DNA of 64,000 bases from positions 63,327,910 to 63,391,909 of the forward strand of contig NC_061862.1 in the NCBI RefSeq assembly GCF_907164915.1, given 5' to 3'. Source of the stretch: Impatiens glandulifera. Taxonomy: Eukaryota; Streptophyta; Magnoliopsida; Ericales; Balsaminaceae. The notes below the pieces were generated by a model that ran no database searches, was not told the origin of the DNA, and saw only the letters and a program-made list of their open reading frames with translations. Positions 1 to 11,174 of the stretch are shown piece by piece. A program made the position numbers and the translations under genes. Position 1 is the first letter of the stretch. Each line of letters starts with the position of its first letter.

Positions 1-1285
1 GTTTGACCGGTAGCAGCCATTTATGAATAATAGGTTTTAGGCATTTTGGATAGATCATTTTTTTGTGGAGATGACCGATTGGTTTTATCAGCATTATCGT
101 GATCGGTTTCGGCCATCTACCCAACTTCATCAACAATATATGTCCGGTCGGTTACAGTTATCCAACTAGTCTCATTAACAACATTTAACAGATCGGTTTC
201 AGCCATACGATCCGTTTCAACCACAACCTGGTGTATAATGTCCGATACCACCGATTGAGCTTCTAAAACTGCAAGCCCAATCGATAGTACAAAAGTGTCT
301 CTTTAAGCAGCAATAGTAACATTAACTGTAGGTAAAGTTTGAATATTTACCTCAAGTTGACGTATCTCTTGTACTGAGGAAGTCCCACCGGTTTTCTTTC
401 GTTTAGTCACGACCTGGCTACCAATGCTAGCGGTAGATTCAGCAGCATCCTGAAGTCTTTGAAGCGATTCCGTTCGATTGACCAGTTTAGGAAGTCTTGA
501 CCCGACATCAATTTTTTCGCTAGTTGCTCCTTTGACAGTCAGTTGCTTGATGGGTACTTCGGACACGGACCCTTTAGCCTTGCTCGCCCTAACAAAATAT
601 CTCTCTGTACTAGCGGAGTTTAGGATTTTGCATTGAGGAAGTGGGGTACCTCGACCGGTAGGAATGTTCAAATGAGTGAGAATCTTCCCGATCTACAACG
701 CATATCCGAGACTCATGGTGGACTCAGGAGTGACCATTTCACATAGAATTCCGAAGAGAACGCGCCCCTAGTTGATTCGGTCGCCTCTCACGACAACACC
801 CATCATGTCGAACTTCGATCGAGTGAGACTGTCAAAGTTTCCCCCTTTTTCTTGAATTGCTTTAGACGTTATGTCGCATAGAACCCGATACTCGCACTTC
901 AAGGATTTCTTCTTCCCGTAGAACTGCACCGACATATATGAGTCGAAAAGTATCGTTCGGAGCTGGGATGTTGAGGTACGGGATAGTTCCTTAGAGACGT
1001 CCCGACCCCTCGTTGGAAGTTTTAAGATCTCGGCGAATAGGCTCTTAGAGATAGTAAAATCTATCTCGCTTACTTTTTCCTTGATTGCACCATTCACTAG
1101 TTCTGTTGTGTCGAAGAACTCGCGAACAACCTCCTGATAATATATCATCAGTCCGTCAAGAAAATGTTGCAGTCCGCACTCCTCGATGGATTCGATTAAC
1201 TCACGCATCTCGATTGATCCTGTATGCTTGATGCATTCAAAATCCACCTGCACAATATGATTAAACAACACATTATCTCTTCCAT
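1..1285 (-). pseudogene. Accessory gene of element A (Transposase_32-like N-terminal domain)
   Basis: The protein begins near 1285 and matches the product of the gene at 36048-39539 in another element family. Both share a VDF motif near the start, a VREFF/VWEFF motif, a LP-x-RG/LS-x-EG turn, an invariant-looking KFD/RFD-x-M stretch and a following basic G-x-x-(I/V)N. I recall the domain as a plant 'putative transposon protein' (Transposase_32-like) type; this is a family-level impression, not a search result. The start codon is out of frame (ATG at 1283-1285 opens a +1 frame). A TAG replaces a likely Trp codon after the QIN motif near 768. The frame then continues through 303-671 and on to the window edge as a linker rich in repeated ETD motifs. 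The C-terminal coiled coil lies outside the window. Function unknown; a nucleic-acid-binding accessory role is inferred. Confidence 0.7.
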
Positions 1286-1354
1286 TGATGAAGTTCTAGG
1301 TTTCGCGAAGAGGAAGAAAGATATGATTTCTAGAGAGAAGGTAGAGCAAAGTGT

Positions 1355-1416
1355 ATTAGGGTTTGCAAGATAATGTATGAATCTGAAATCGTGCATTCCT
1401 TCCAAATATATAATAA
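1355..1416 (-). promoter_or_regulatory. Internal promoter of accessory gene A: TATA box and telo-box leader
   Basis: On the minus strand a TATATATT-type box lies at 1406-1415. About 45 bp downstream is AAACCCTAAT (1355-1364), a telo-box of the kind found in 5' leaders of plant genes. A CT-rich leader runs from there to the ATG near 1285. Body B has the same layout (telo-box 60498-60507) with a weaker TATA (TATGTA). This suggests the accessory gene has its own transcript rather than being read only from the LTR. Confidence 0.45.
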
Positions 1417-1419
1417 GTT

Positions 1420-1803
1420 ATGTCAATTAAAAGATCTGTTTCCAAACTGGGTAATGAACCGTCACCCTTTGACGTGTGACCCCACGTTCCCCCCAAATAG
1501 GCAAAATTGGCGCCTTGTTTGAAAATAAGTCTTTTCCCGATGAAAGAAATAAAAGTAATCATTTGAGTCTTAATGATTAACCTTAAAGCCATTGTTAAAT
1601 GTGGTTTATTAAATAACCGTTTTTAGGCATGCCAATTTGAAACATTTAATGACTTTATATTTAATTAACATTCAATAAATATAAATTCAACTTAAATAAC
1701 TTTAATAATATTATGCCAATTTAACAAAAGTAACCGGTTTTTGGACAAAATAATCGGTTTTCCATGAGAACTTAGACTAGAATATTAAAAACGTTTGAAC
1801 ACC
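1420..1803 (-). other. Spacer between the integrase remnant and the accessory gene of A
   Basis: No coding potential is seen. The stretch holds ACGTG-containing sequence and a GGCGCC palindrome (near 1475-1512) upstream of the internal promoter, then AT-rich sequence with TAACCGGTTTTTGG-like motifs near 1731-1763. Body B carries the equivalent spacer at about 60560-60990, with one extra copy of the ACCGGTTTTT motif. Confidence 0.5.
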
Positions 1804-2600
1804 CTAGATTCCATCCATTCTGATCTTATTGACACGTAAAAAAATTTCATTTTGTACTCTTCTAAGCATCTTAATCTGATTTGGAGTAGCTTGATTTTTA
1901 GAAACTAAGAAAATAACCCAAGTATATCTAGAGTAGTCATCAATAATTATCATAGTATAGTTCATTCCTCCTAGACTGGTTACCTTAATAGGTCCGAAAA
2001 TATCCATGTGAAGAAGTTCTAAGCATCTACTAGATTGAATGTTTCCCTTAACTTTAAAGGTTGATTTAATTTGTTTGTCCATTTGACAAGTAGAACACAC
2101 TTTAGCTTTTAAAAATTTCATATTAGGAATTCCTTGAACTAGTTCCTTAGAGCAAATGTAGTTGATTGTCTTAAAGTTCAAGTGATTTAATCTTTTATGC
2201 CAAAGCCAATTTTGATCATTCTTAGGAATCATGCATACAAATTTAGAACATTTAACTCTCTAGTGTACTTTATAAATGTTTCATGTCCTATGCCCTGTTA
2301 ACAGAGTACTGCCCTGTTGATTCTTAACTAAGCATGCTTGTTTTTGAAATTCAACAGTTTATCCTATGTTACACATTTGACTGATATTAAGCAGGTTAAA
2401 ATATAAATTTTCAACAAGTAATACATCATTTATAGTTAAGTTGCAATGAACAATCTTACCCCTGCCCACAACCTCGCCCTTAGAGTTATCACCGATGATG
2501 ATCTTTGAACCGATTTTTTTCACAATGTTAGTTAACAGCTTGTCGTTTATTGTCATGTTCCTAGAGCAGCCGTTGTTCAAATACCATTACGAGTCCTCCA
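1804..2600 (-). pseudogene. Remnant copia pol of A: protease motif, GAG-pre-integrase, start of integrase core
   Basis: Near 2590 the copia protease signature appears as WYLNNGCSRNMT. The usual DSG catalytic triplet is NNG here, so the protease would be inactive. Downstream the frame at 2232-1804 (about 142 codons) shows the GAG-pre-integrase zinc site, WH-x4-NH then C-x2-C. It continues into an integrase core with the first two acidic motifs (HMDIFGP and IDDYSRYTW). The frame ends before the third catalytic residue, and no reverse transcriptase or RNase H follows. The order fits Ty1/copia. This could be an old internal deletion fixed in the family, since body B stops at the same place. Confidence 0.8.
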
Positions 2601-2876
2601 AGCGTTTAATCTGTTTTCCCAGCAAAATATAACTATCTACACCTTTTTGGTACCCACATTTAATTGGGTCCACGATTAATTAGTCCCTTGGGAATCCATA
2701 CTCGAATTAATTGAATAATTCTCCCTATAACTGTCTTAATAGTTATACTTGTATCTGGTTTGACATCCCTCTATCTGCCTTTGAATACCTCATTATGTGG
2801 TGGTGATGATCTTTGATGACCTTTTTCTGACTTTCTATCGTATTCTTGTCTAATCGGCCGGTTGGCTTTCTTTCTC
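2601..2876 (-). other. Degraded gag-pol linker of A
   Basis: This is the sequence between the protease motif and the gag end in element A. Body B (61770-62040) has a close counterpart encoding a basic, charged linker. No intact frame is seen in A. Confidence 0.5.
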
Positions 2877-3704
2877 TCAAGAATGAGCCATCGCGACTTG
2901 TCGGTTGGTCCTACATATGTTTATTCTTTTGCCAGTTCTGAACTTTCCGAACATCCTGGCTAGCATGGTCATCGCATCATCACTGAACTGTTTAGCCGAT
3001 TTGACAGGTATAGGTGCTGCCGGTTCTATGGGGACAACTTGAGCTTTGGTAGCTGTTGATGATGAGGCTTCATCTTCATTTATTGCGTTCATCTGGAACT
3101 CATATGCTTTCAGATCTTCAAAAACATCGTGTAGCTTTATCTTGTGAAGACCTTTTGATTCTCTCATCACCATGGTTTTGATATCCCAAGCGCTAGGAAG
3201 CGATCTTAGAGCTTTGATAATCGTTTCTTTGTTGTCTTATTTCTTTCCAAGAAGTGAGAGTTCATTCATAATACATGTGAAACGATCACCGAATTCCTTC
3301 ATTGTTTCTCTGGGGCGCATCTTGATATTTTCAAACTTTTGGGTGGCCACCATGATCTTGTTTTCCTTGATTTGCTTGTTTCCTTCGTGAACTTGGATGA
3401 CTGTCTCCCATACTTCTTTTGCAGTAGTGCATCATCTGATCTTGGCAAATGTGTTTTTGTCCAAGGTTTTGTAGATGACATTTCTGCAGATATTGTCAAG
3501 GTTGTTCCTTCTTTTGTCCTCAGCTATCCATTCGATCCTTTCCTTGTCAATCTTTATTGGTCCATTAGAGAGGATGAACATCATTTCATCGTCCATGGTG
3601 GTTAGGTGCAGTTGCATGTGTAGCTTCCAATCAACGAAGTCTTCGCTTTCGAGAAGTGGAGCATTTTCGCTGTAAGACACGCCGGTTGATAATAACCTTG
3701 TCAT
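2877..3704 (-). pseudogene. gag of element A (UBN2-type, zinc knuckle deleted)
   Basis: The gag reading runs from near 3704 to 2877 on the minus strand. Copia gag (UBN2/DUF4219-like) features are visible: FVDWKLHMQ at the start, a GPIKIDKER motif, AKEVWE, ATQKFEN, and a helical FEDLKAYEF segment. At least two in-frame stops interrupt it. One is a TGA near 3437, where body C has a Gly codon. The other is a TAA after the LLGKK motif near 3237. Both are shared with body B. The first residues come from fused LTR sequence because the true start was deleted. The CCHC knuckle present in B and C is missing. No function expected. Confidence 0.8.
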
Positions 3705-5338
3705 ATGTTAATATCGGTCTCAATACTTTGCAAGTTGTCACAAACACTTGAACCGAGTTCAAGTGCAGAACTGTTCGTTTCAACTTGAAGCAACACAAGC
3801 ACAATTTAGTCAGAAAAAGGAGGACACAAATAAAAGAGAAACATAACACAGGATTTATGGATGTTGGGAAATAAAGCTCTTACATCACCCCTTATTCTCA
3901 AATGTTGAGAAAGAAATTCACTCAAAATATTCAAACAGTTTACAGTACGTATGTCGAACACACGAGGCTTATTTACTACTCATTTTCGACCTCTCACTAC
4001 GCTCACTCTGTTGAACAGAAACAGACTATGTCAACTTACAACACTCACTACTCACACAGAATAAATGAACTTGTAATACACGTGAAATTCTAACACACAA
4101 TGATTTGAAAGCTTGAGCAATATGTGAACGTGAGAAGGTTTGAAAGTTTGAACAAATGTTATCGCAATGGTTGTATCCTTATGAAAAGATGGTTTATCCG
4201 GTTGAGCTGAGTTCTCTTAAATAGGAATATGACAATGGTCATATTCTTCTTCTTTAACGAATATATTTCCTTAATAGTACATTGTCTCTTGGATCTGATT
4301 GGTTGAAGATCGTTGTAGTACATTCTTGGGATATCCTCTGATCTTGTTTGATAAGAAGTTAACATAGTCATTAATTGAGTTAATGATTTCCGAGGAGCAT
4401 ATCATCCTGCAGAATTTTCTTCTAATGATTTGAATATTTGTGGTAGTGTGAGGGATATCTGCTCCTAAAAAGGCTGTGTTGGACTTATACCTAAATGGTA
4501 ATCTGATCTCTTTAAGCAGACTTCTGCTTCCCAAAAGGGTTTCATCAGACTTATATTAAAATGGCAATGGAACAGTCTGCTCATGTGAAGGCTCCCTTTT
4601 GTAATTATCGAAAATGTTCTATGTTGCACTAAAAGGGAAACTACCGGTTGTTCTTAGTATAAATCTTTCTTAACATAAAACCAGTTACGCTTCTTGGATC
4701 TGACCGATGAAAGTACCGAACATTTTACCGATCTACCTTTTCTGTAAATGACCGGTGAAGTTACCGTTGCGTGGATTTTAGAGATTCCATGTCTTGTATA
4801 AGAACCGAAGATTGTACCAAATAAATTACCGGTCAAATTACCGAAATAATTTACTGGACAAAGATTTACCGAAAGAATTATCGGTTCTGCTTTGAGAGTA
4901 ACTAATCAGTTTTACCGATCTTACTAAGCGATAAAACCGAATTCTTCTACCGAACTGATCATATAGCCGATTGAAAGACCGATTACGCAACTTTTATGAA
5001 ACCGAAGATATTACTGGTTAAACTGCTGGTCGGTTTATCGATTCCGTTTTATACCGTATAATTGGTCAGTTTTACCGGTCAGTTGATTGAGCGGTTAAAC
5101 TAGTTTCTCATTACCGAATCGAACATATAACTGGTTGTTCCTCTTTGATATATATCCGAGCATAATACCGATTTGTAAAACCGAAGGAATAGAATACCGG
5201 TTTTAGTTTTACCGATTCTGTATTTCCGATTTTGATGAATACCAAACTTCTTTGGCTTTCTGAATTCCTTTTATCCTGCACATACGATAGATTTGGTTAA
5301 ATTCTTTTAAATAAATAATTAATTTCTAATTATTTATC
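3678..5338 (-). repeat. LTR of element A (5' LTR in element sense, both ends clipped)
   Basis: It aligns along its length with the complete LTR at 56273-57996. The LTR lacks the outermost dozen bases at 5338 and about 60 bp at the gag side, where a deletion also took the primer binding site. Positions 4640-5240 are packed with short TTACCG, ACCGGT and ACCGAT motifs in both orientations. Confidence 0.85.
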
Positions 5339-6366
5339 AAACAAAATATATAATTAAAAAAAAACATACTAAATAAAAATAAACTTAAATAATATAAATT
5401 AAAATAAAATATAATAAAATAAATAAATTATATGAATATAAATGTAAGTCTCCTAATAATTTCTCATATTAATTTTATTAATTAATTTATTTATTTATTT
5501 TTTAAATTTAAAATTATTTTATATTTTTAATTATTATTAATACATTAAATAATAAAGGTATGATAATGATTTTTTATAATATAATAATATATATTTATAA
5601 TTTATATGCACCTTTTCATTAAATTGTTAATAAATTATTTAATTTTATAAATATAATATATATAATTAAAACTAACATATTAAATTAAAATATTAAAATA
5701 AAATATTAACTTAATTAATATAAGTTAAAATAAAATAAAAATATAAAAAATAAAAATAAATTATATAAATAAAAATGTGAATCTCCTGATTTTATTTATT
5801 TATTTATTTTTATAATTTCAATTATTATTAATACATTAAATAATAAATATGATAATAATTTAATTTTAATTATAAAATAATATTTATTTATAAATATGTC
5901 ATCTACAAACCTAATAAATTTTTATCAATTTTTCTCATTCCCTTCTCCAAACTAATCACATTTACATTAACATTTTTAAACTACCAAGTTCTCTCTAAAT
6001 CTATTTATATTCTTATTTAATTAATAAATTATTTAATTTTATAAATTATAAATTATTTTTTTTAATTATTTATAAGTTTTAAAGCACATTTTAAATAATT
6101 GACATTCAAATTATTATTTATCAAACTATATATTAAATTTATATCTACACATTTTTCTTATTAAATTTTCTAAATTAAAATAAATTAATAACCATATTTT
6201 ATAATTTGTAGTAACAATATAATTTAATATATATATATAAATAAATTTAATTGATAAACTCTTCGTTTTCGTGTAACAAAATTCAAGATTTAAGTAATTT
6301 GAATAAAGCATATAATATTTCATTGAATTGGGTTGGGAGTGATTAGGCTCATTAGGAAATTTGACA
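5339..6366. other. AT-rich block at the start of unit 1
   Basis: Non-coding sequence of more than 80 percent A+T by eye. It is homologous to 16360-17380 and 42990-44132. No gene or structured element is recognised. Confidence 0.6.
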
Positions 6367-6859
6367 CAAGACTGTTAAAATCTCGAGTTAACTCTTAAAA
6401 TCTTACGATTTCACATAAGATTAACGAGTCTGATTTTAAGTAAACTCTTAAATAGGTAAACTTTTACGATTTTAAATTTACGATAATAAGATTTTACAAT
6501 TTTACGAGTTTATAAGTAATTTTGATTTTATGATTTTACGTTTACAAAATAATTTTATATTTAAAATTAAACAAATAAATTTATTTTTTATTCAAATAAA
6601 TTAGTTAATATAATATTTTTAAGTAATTTTTTTTATAATATTATTTACTTATTATTATTTTTTAATTAATTTTATATTTAAATATATAATTTTTTGAAAT
6701 TACTAAGTACAAAATACTTAATTATATATATAAATAATAATAATATATAACTATTTTTTTCAAATTAAACTCTTACTCTTCCTATTTCAAATAAATCTAA
6801 ATTAAACGAGTTACAACTAGCTAACGATTTTACGTAAACTCTCAATTTTAACCGTCTTG
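6367..6859. mobile_element. hAT-like MITE, 493 bp, unit 1
   Basis: The left end reads CAAGACTGTTAAAAT and the right end, read on the other strand, CAAGACGGTTAAAAT, giving good terminal inverted repeats. The flanks ATTTGACA (6359-6366) and GTTTGGCA (6860-6867) fit a diverged 8 bp target duplication. Unit 2 has an uninterrupted site at about 18141-18148, and unit 3 carries the same insertion at 44133-44633. The interior repeats an ACGATTTTACG motif and has no coding capacity. Confidence 0.7.
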
Positions 6860-6867
6860 GTTTGGCA

Positions 6868-8217
6868 AGTGTAATACTAATTTATCATTTTATATTTGAA
6901 TAAAATAAACTTTTTTTTAAAAATTGGGCTGCTTAGGGTTTGGTTGGGTTAGGTTGAGTTGGTCGGGTCGAGTTGGGTCGGACTCTAACTCTGATCAGAT
7001 ACTTGTGAAATTTTAAATATATAAATTAGAATAATTAAAATGCAGTATGGCCTATGGTTATAAGCCATAATTGAGTTTTATTATTATTATCATTATTATT
7101 ATTGGTTAGGATGATTAACCTATCTGCATACCCTCGCAATCACTTCAATTTAAAGTGTTTTATGTGAGATTTGAACTCTTATTATTTTTTCCTCTTATGA
7201 ACTACTATTGTCATTAAACTAAAATTGAGTTACACTTGTGTGACTTAAAATAATTTGTATAATTGTCCTTGTCGTTGCATATATCACTAATTATTAATTT
7301 AAGTATTGATTTTATTATGTTATTTTCTATGCTATTTGGGATGATTTGTTCCTTTAATAAGATACAATTAGTTATTAATGTCTTAATAACACTATAATGA
7401 TTTTATCGTTTGTAATATTATAGTAAAAAGTTTTCTACAATCATTTAGGTGCCAATTTTTAGTTAGACGATAATTGTTTAGAACATTGTTGTCACTACCG
7501 TAATACAAAGGAGACTTGTTGGGAGCCTTTTACTGAATAATGAATAAAATGCAACTTTGGACCTACAATTTATGTAACCTTGAGTTACTTGCAGAATTAC
7601 ATATATAAAAGTTTAATTCATATTAATGATTACAAATGAAACTAAATTTACATAAACTATTTTCTTAAGATATTATTAAGCAATATTCTAAATATAGTTA
7701 TGAACAAGATACTTAATTCACAAAATCTTTTGATATTGTTACATTGATCATTTATCTCATAATAAATGCCAATGTAACTCATATATGTCAAATAATACCA
7801 TAAAATTTGAAAAGAACTTAGATGGAAAGATGTCAATGTGTGGATGTCACTACATTATTGAATAAAAGATGATATTAGAAGCCAGTACTAATATATTTTT
7901 CTTAGTGTAGAAAAAAATCATTTTTATCCAAAGATAAAATAAATTTTAAATAAATTAACAAGACTACAGATATATTAAATGAAGGTACGTGTTCAAAAGA
8001 CATCTCCTTAATACATAATTCATTGTATTTAAATATTTACAAATATAGTCCATATATTTTTTTATTAATACATTTATCTTCCAATAAATAAATAAACAAC
8101 TTTTTGATAAAATATTATAATAATTATTTGTTCAAACAAAGATAATTGAAAATAAAAAGATTTATAATTAAGAGATTACAATGAACATAACCTAATGAGA
8201 GGAGATTTATTTATCTC
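6868..8217. other. Non-coding AT-rich sequence with one array monomer
   Basis: Contains a G-rich GGTTGGGTTAGG-like patch near 6950, a TTA microsatellite near 7080, and an early monomer of the tandem array (about 7250-7470: TTAGTTATTAATGT and ATTATAGTAAAAAG motifs). The remainder is AT-rich. It is homologous to 18170-19880 and 44640-45990. No gene seen. Confidence 0.55.
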
Positions 8218-8361
8218 TTTGATTTTAGAAAGCTAATACAAATGTGAAATCACTGGTGTACGACACAAAGGACAAGAACTGCTCCTAGTCATCCAATTGA
8301 TAATACAACGATGGTGAAAGACATGGTTGCAATGCAACATCTTATTAATCTCGACTCCAAA
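8218..8361 (-). pseudogene. RING-H2 gene remnant, unit 1
   Basis: Only the 3' end of the RING gene remains: codons for the second half of the RING domain with the CNHVFHHRC and SSCPLC motifs. Relative to unit 3, about 636 bp are missing, from the second zinc-ligand spacer through the N-terminal region, start codon and promoter. The join at about 8360 abuts sequence that lies upstream of the promoter in unit 3 (near 46774), with a 2 bp A/A overlap. It cannot encode a functional protein. Confidence 0.85.
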
Positions 8362-8929
8362 ATAAATGCAATTTTCAACCTGTTCTTTTACTTACTTTAA
8401 TTTGCTTAGATTGTTATAATCCATGACTTTATACAAAAAAATATTAATAAAAGTTTGTGTATTAACTGTTTTATCCTTTAAGGTGGTTGTGAATTAAAAT
8501 CAATTTGGATTTAATCATAAATATATTTTTATATCTCACCTAACATGAGTTTTGATACTTTTAAAATTTTTGATTGTTTATCTTTTTATCTCTCTTTTTT
8601 TTTGTGTGAATGAACTTTGACTTAAATTAGATTACAATAATCTTGTGAGGGTCCGGAATTTTGTATTGACATTAAATATGATGATACTATCTTCTTCATT
8701 TTTGAGACAAAATTTCATGTTTACAAAATAGTTAGTTTAAGCTACATTTATTATTTTAGAAAGTCTTAGAAAAAAATAAGAGAAATTTTTAGAAAAATTA
8801 GGATATTATACAGGCATGAATGACCCGTGTACCCTATAAAAAAAATGAGATTAAAATTCAGTTATATGATTATTAATTGGTTTGGCTTCATTTAATCAAT
8901 GAGTATTTTTATGAAAATTTGACTAATAC
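8362..8929. other. Upstream flank of the lost RING gene
   Basis: Non-coding. It matches 20670-21240 and 46775-47400, the sequence upstream of the RING promoter in the other units. A CAGGCATGAATGACC stretch near 8812 is conserved in unit 2 and degraded in unit 3. Confidence 0.5.
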
Positions 8930-10420
8930 AATTCACTATAATTAAGCTGATTTACTTCATGTATAATTGTCTTTATCGTTTCGATGTGTTGTTACTAAAT
9001 AATGTTTGTTTTACTAACTCATATAATATTTAAATTGTCATCATTGTTCTTTGAAAAATATATGTTTAGTTATTAATGTGCTAATTTAGATATTGATCGT
9101 TTATAACATTGTTTTAAGTACTTTTTAAGTAACTTGTTATAAATAATTATCTTGTATTACTTCACTTACTTTGTAGTTTGTGATTACTGTTCCTTGAAAA
9201 TGTTTATATAATTAGTTATTAATATGCTAATAACAAATATGATTTTGTGATATTTTATAATATTTTAGTAAGAACATTTCAAATAATCTATTATTTCTTA
9301 ATGCTAGTTTTATTACTTCAGATATTGTGTAGCTTGTGACAATTATTCCTTGAACGATACATGCATGGTTAGTTATTAATGTGGTAATAAGTTATAACAA
9401 TCATATTTTGTGTTTATAATAAGAACTTTCTAATCATCTATTAGAAATTATGTTTATTCAATTTATATGGATTAATTATTAAATTGCTAATAACAAGTAT
9501 ATTTTTGTTTAAATATTATAGTAAGAACTTTTCAAATAATTTATTATTAATCAAAAGTCACATACTATATAGATTCATCATGATTATTTGAATGATATAT
9601 AGTTAGTTATATATAGATTCATCATGGTTATTTGAATGATATATAGTTAGTTATTAATTTAATAACAATCATAATTTTGTGCTAATAATATTCTTGTAGT
9701 ATATAATATTATAATAAAAAAAATTAAATAATATTTTATTATTCGACTATGTAGCTTGTGATCACTAATGTTAATTACTTGAATATATATATATATATAT
9801 ATTTAGTTATAAATATGTTAATAACAATCACATTCTTATCATTTATTCTTATCATTTATAAAGTTTTTGTGATCACAGCTCTTAAATAATATATATGGTT
9901 AGTTATTAATTTGCTAATAATCATAATATTTTTTATCGTTTATAATATTATAACAAGAACTTTTTAAATAATCTATTTGAATGATATATGAATTAGTTAT
10001 TAATTTTCTAACAACAATCATACTTTTTATCGTTTATAACATTATAGTAATAAATTTTCAAATAATCTTTTATTACGTCACTTACTTTATAGTTTTTTAT
10101 CATTGATTTGTCGTTTATTACATTATAGCAAGAACTTTTCAGATAATTTATTATTAAGCTACTTACGTAGTTGTGATTATTGTTCCTTCAATGCTATATG
10201 ACTATTAATATGCTAGTAACAATCATATTTTTATTTAGTTAGTACGTAATAACTTTTCAAATAATCTATTATAAACGATGTTCTGTCACCTTTGTGATCA
10301 TTCTTCCTTAAAATGATATATGCTTACATTACAAAATGATCATTTAGTTGCTAATTTTGAGTTAAAAGACTATTAGTTTAGTTATTATATGTTGTATATA
10401 ATAATGATTGTAATGCATAT
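8930..10420 (+). repeat. Degenerate tandem array, about 145-160 bp monomers, unit 1
   Basis: Monomers repeat the series TTAGTTATTAATATGCTAAT, AACAATCATATTTTTATCGT, TTATAACATTATAGTAAGAA, CTTTTCAAATAATCTATTAT and a ACTTACTTTGTAG...GTGATCATTGTTCCTTGAAT segment. Successive TTAGTTATTAAT starts lie at 9065, 9210 and 9368, so the spacing is about 145-158 bp. The monomers are diverged, so the array is old. Equivalent arrays lie at 21240-22720 and 47400-51080. No coding capacity. Confidence 0.75.
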
Positions 10421-11083
10421 GTAGGCTTACAAATTGATGCAACATTATACTTATATATATATATATATATATATTTTAAACTTATTTATTTTAAATGTTG
10501 ATTTTATTAAAAATTAAGATTAGAGTGTATTTGTTAGTTGGTACATTAAATTTTAGAATATGATTCATTTTTTAAATAATAAACTAAATTATAGTGTGAT
10601 TTATATAATATATATATATATATATATATTATTTTATAACTAAATTAAATTTCTTTTTGAAAATCATGGTTTATTATAGATAATTTAAATTACAATGTTT
10701 GTACTTAAAATTAATTAAAGATTATTTTATGAATTATAATCAAAATGATTATATATATATATATGTATGTGTGTGTAATTTTAAAATAAAAATTAAGTCC
10801 ATGGATTGTTATGTTAGTCCTTTCCAATATAGGTAGGCAGGGTAAGCTGTTATTTATATATATATATTAATATATATACTTAACTTTTAAGTCAAAATTA
10901 AGTCCATGGATTGTTATGTTATTCCTTTCCAATAGGTAGGCAGGGTAATCTGTCATTATTATTATTTATGGGAAAAAATAAACAACGAATGCACTCAGCA
11001 TTTGTCGCCGCCGCCTCACGATCTTAAATCTAAAAACTTAGAGTTAATATTCCTTCCTTATTATTATTAGGCTAGGAGAGAAG

Positions 11084-11125
<42 letters not shown>

Positions 11126-11174
11126 ACTTAAAGGTGTTTTTTTATTATTTATTTTAGGTTGTTCTAAGTGAGAA
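10421..11174. repeat. TAGTGTGATT block, TA and TTA microsatellites, unit 1
   Basis: The block begins AACTTATTTATTTTAAATG and contains the ATTATAGTGTGATTTAT motif seen in five other places in the window. TA runs lie at 10449-10472, 10608-10629 and 10852-10866. A direct repeat of about 75 bp containing GTCCATGGATTGTTATG occurs at 10795 and 10900. An ATT trinucleotide run covers 11083-11123. No gene. Confidence 0.6.

Larger units (their letters stand above)
1..5338 (-). mobile_element. Copia-like LTR retroelement A, non-autonomous, degraded
   Basis: Read on the minus strand, the order is LTR (5338 to about 3678), gag with a UBN2-type domain, a short broken protease/integrase stretch, and then a separate accessory gene that runs off the left edge of the window. 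No reverse transcriptase or RNase H is present. The integrase core stops after its second acidic motif, at about 1804. Compared with body B at the other end of the window, A lacks about 700 bp between gag and protease (join near 2938), which removes the CCHC zinc knuckle. The LTR-to-gag junction near 3678 lacks the end of U5, the primer binding site and the gag start. The outer LTR end is clipped by roughly a dozen bases where it meets macro-unit 1. A is a dead copy. Confidence 0.85.
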
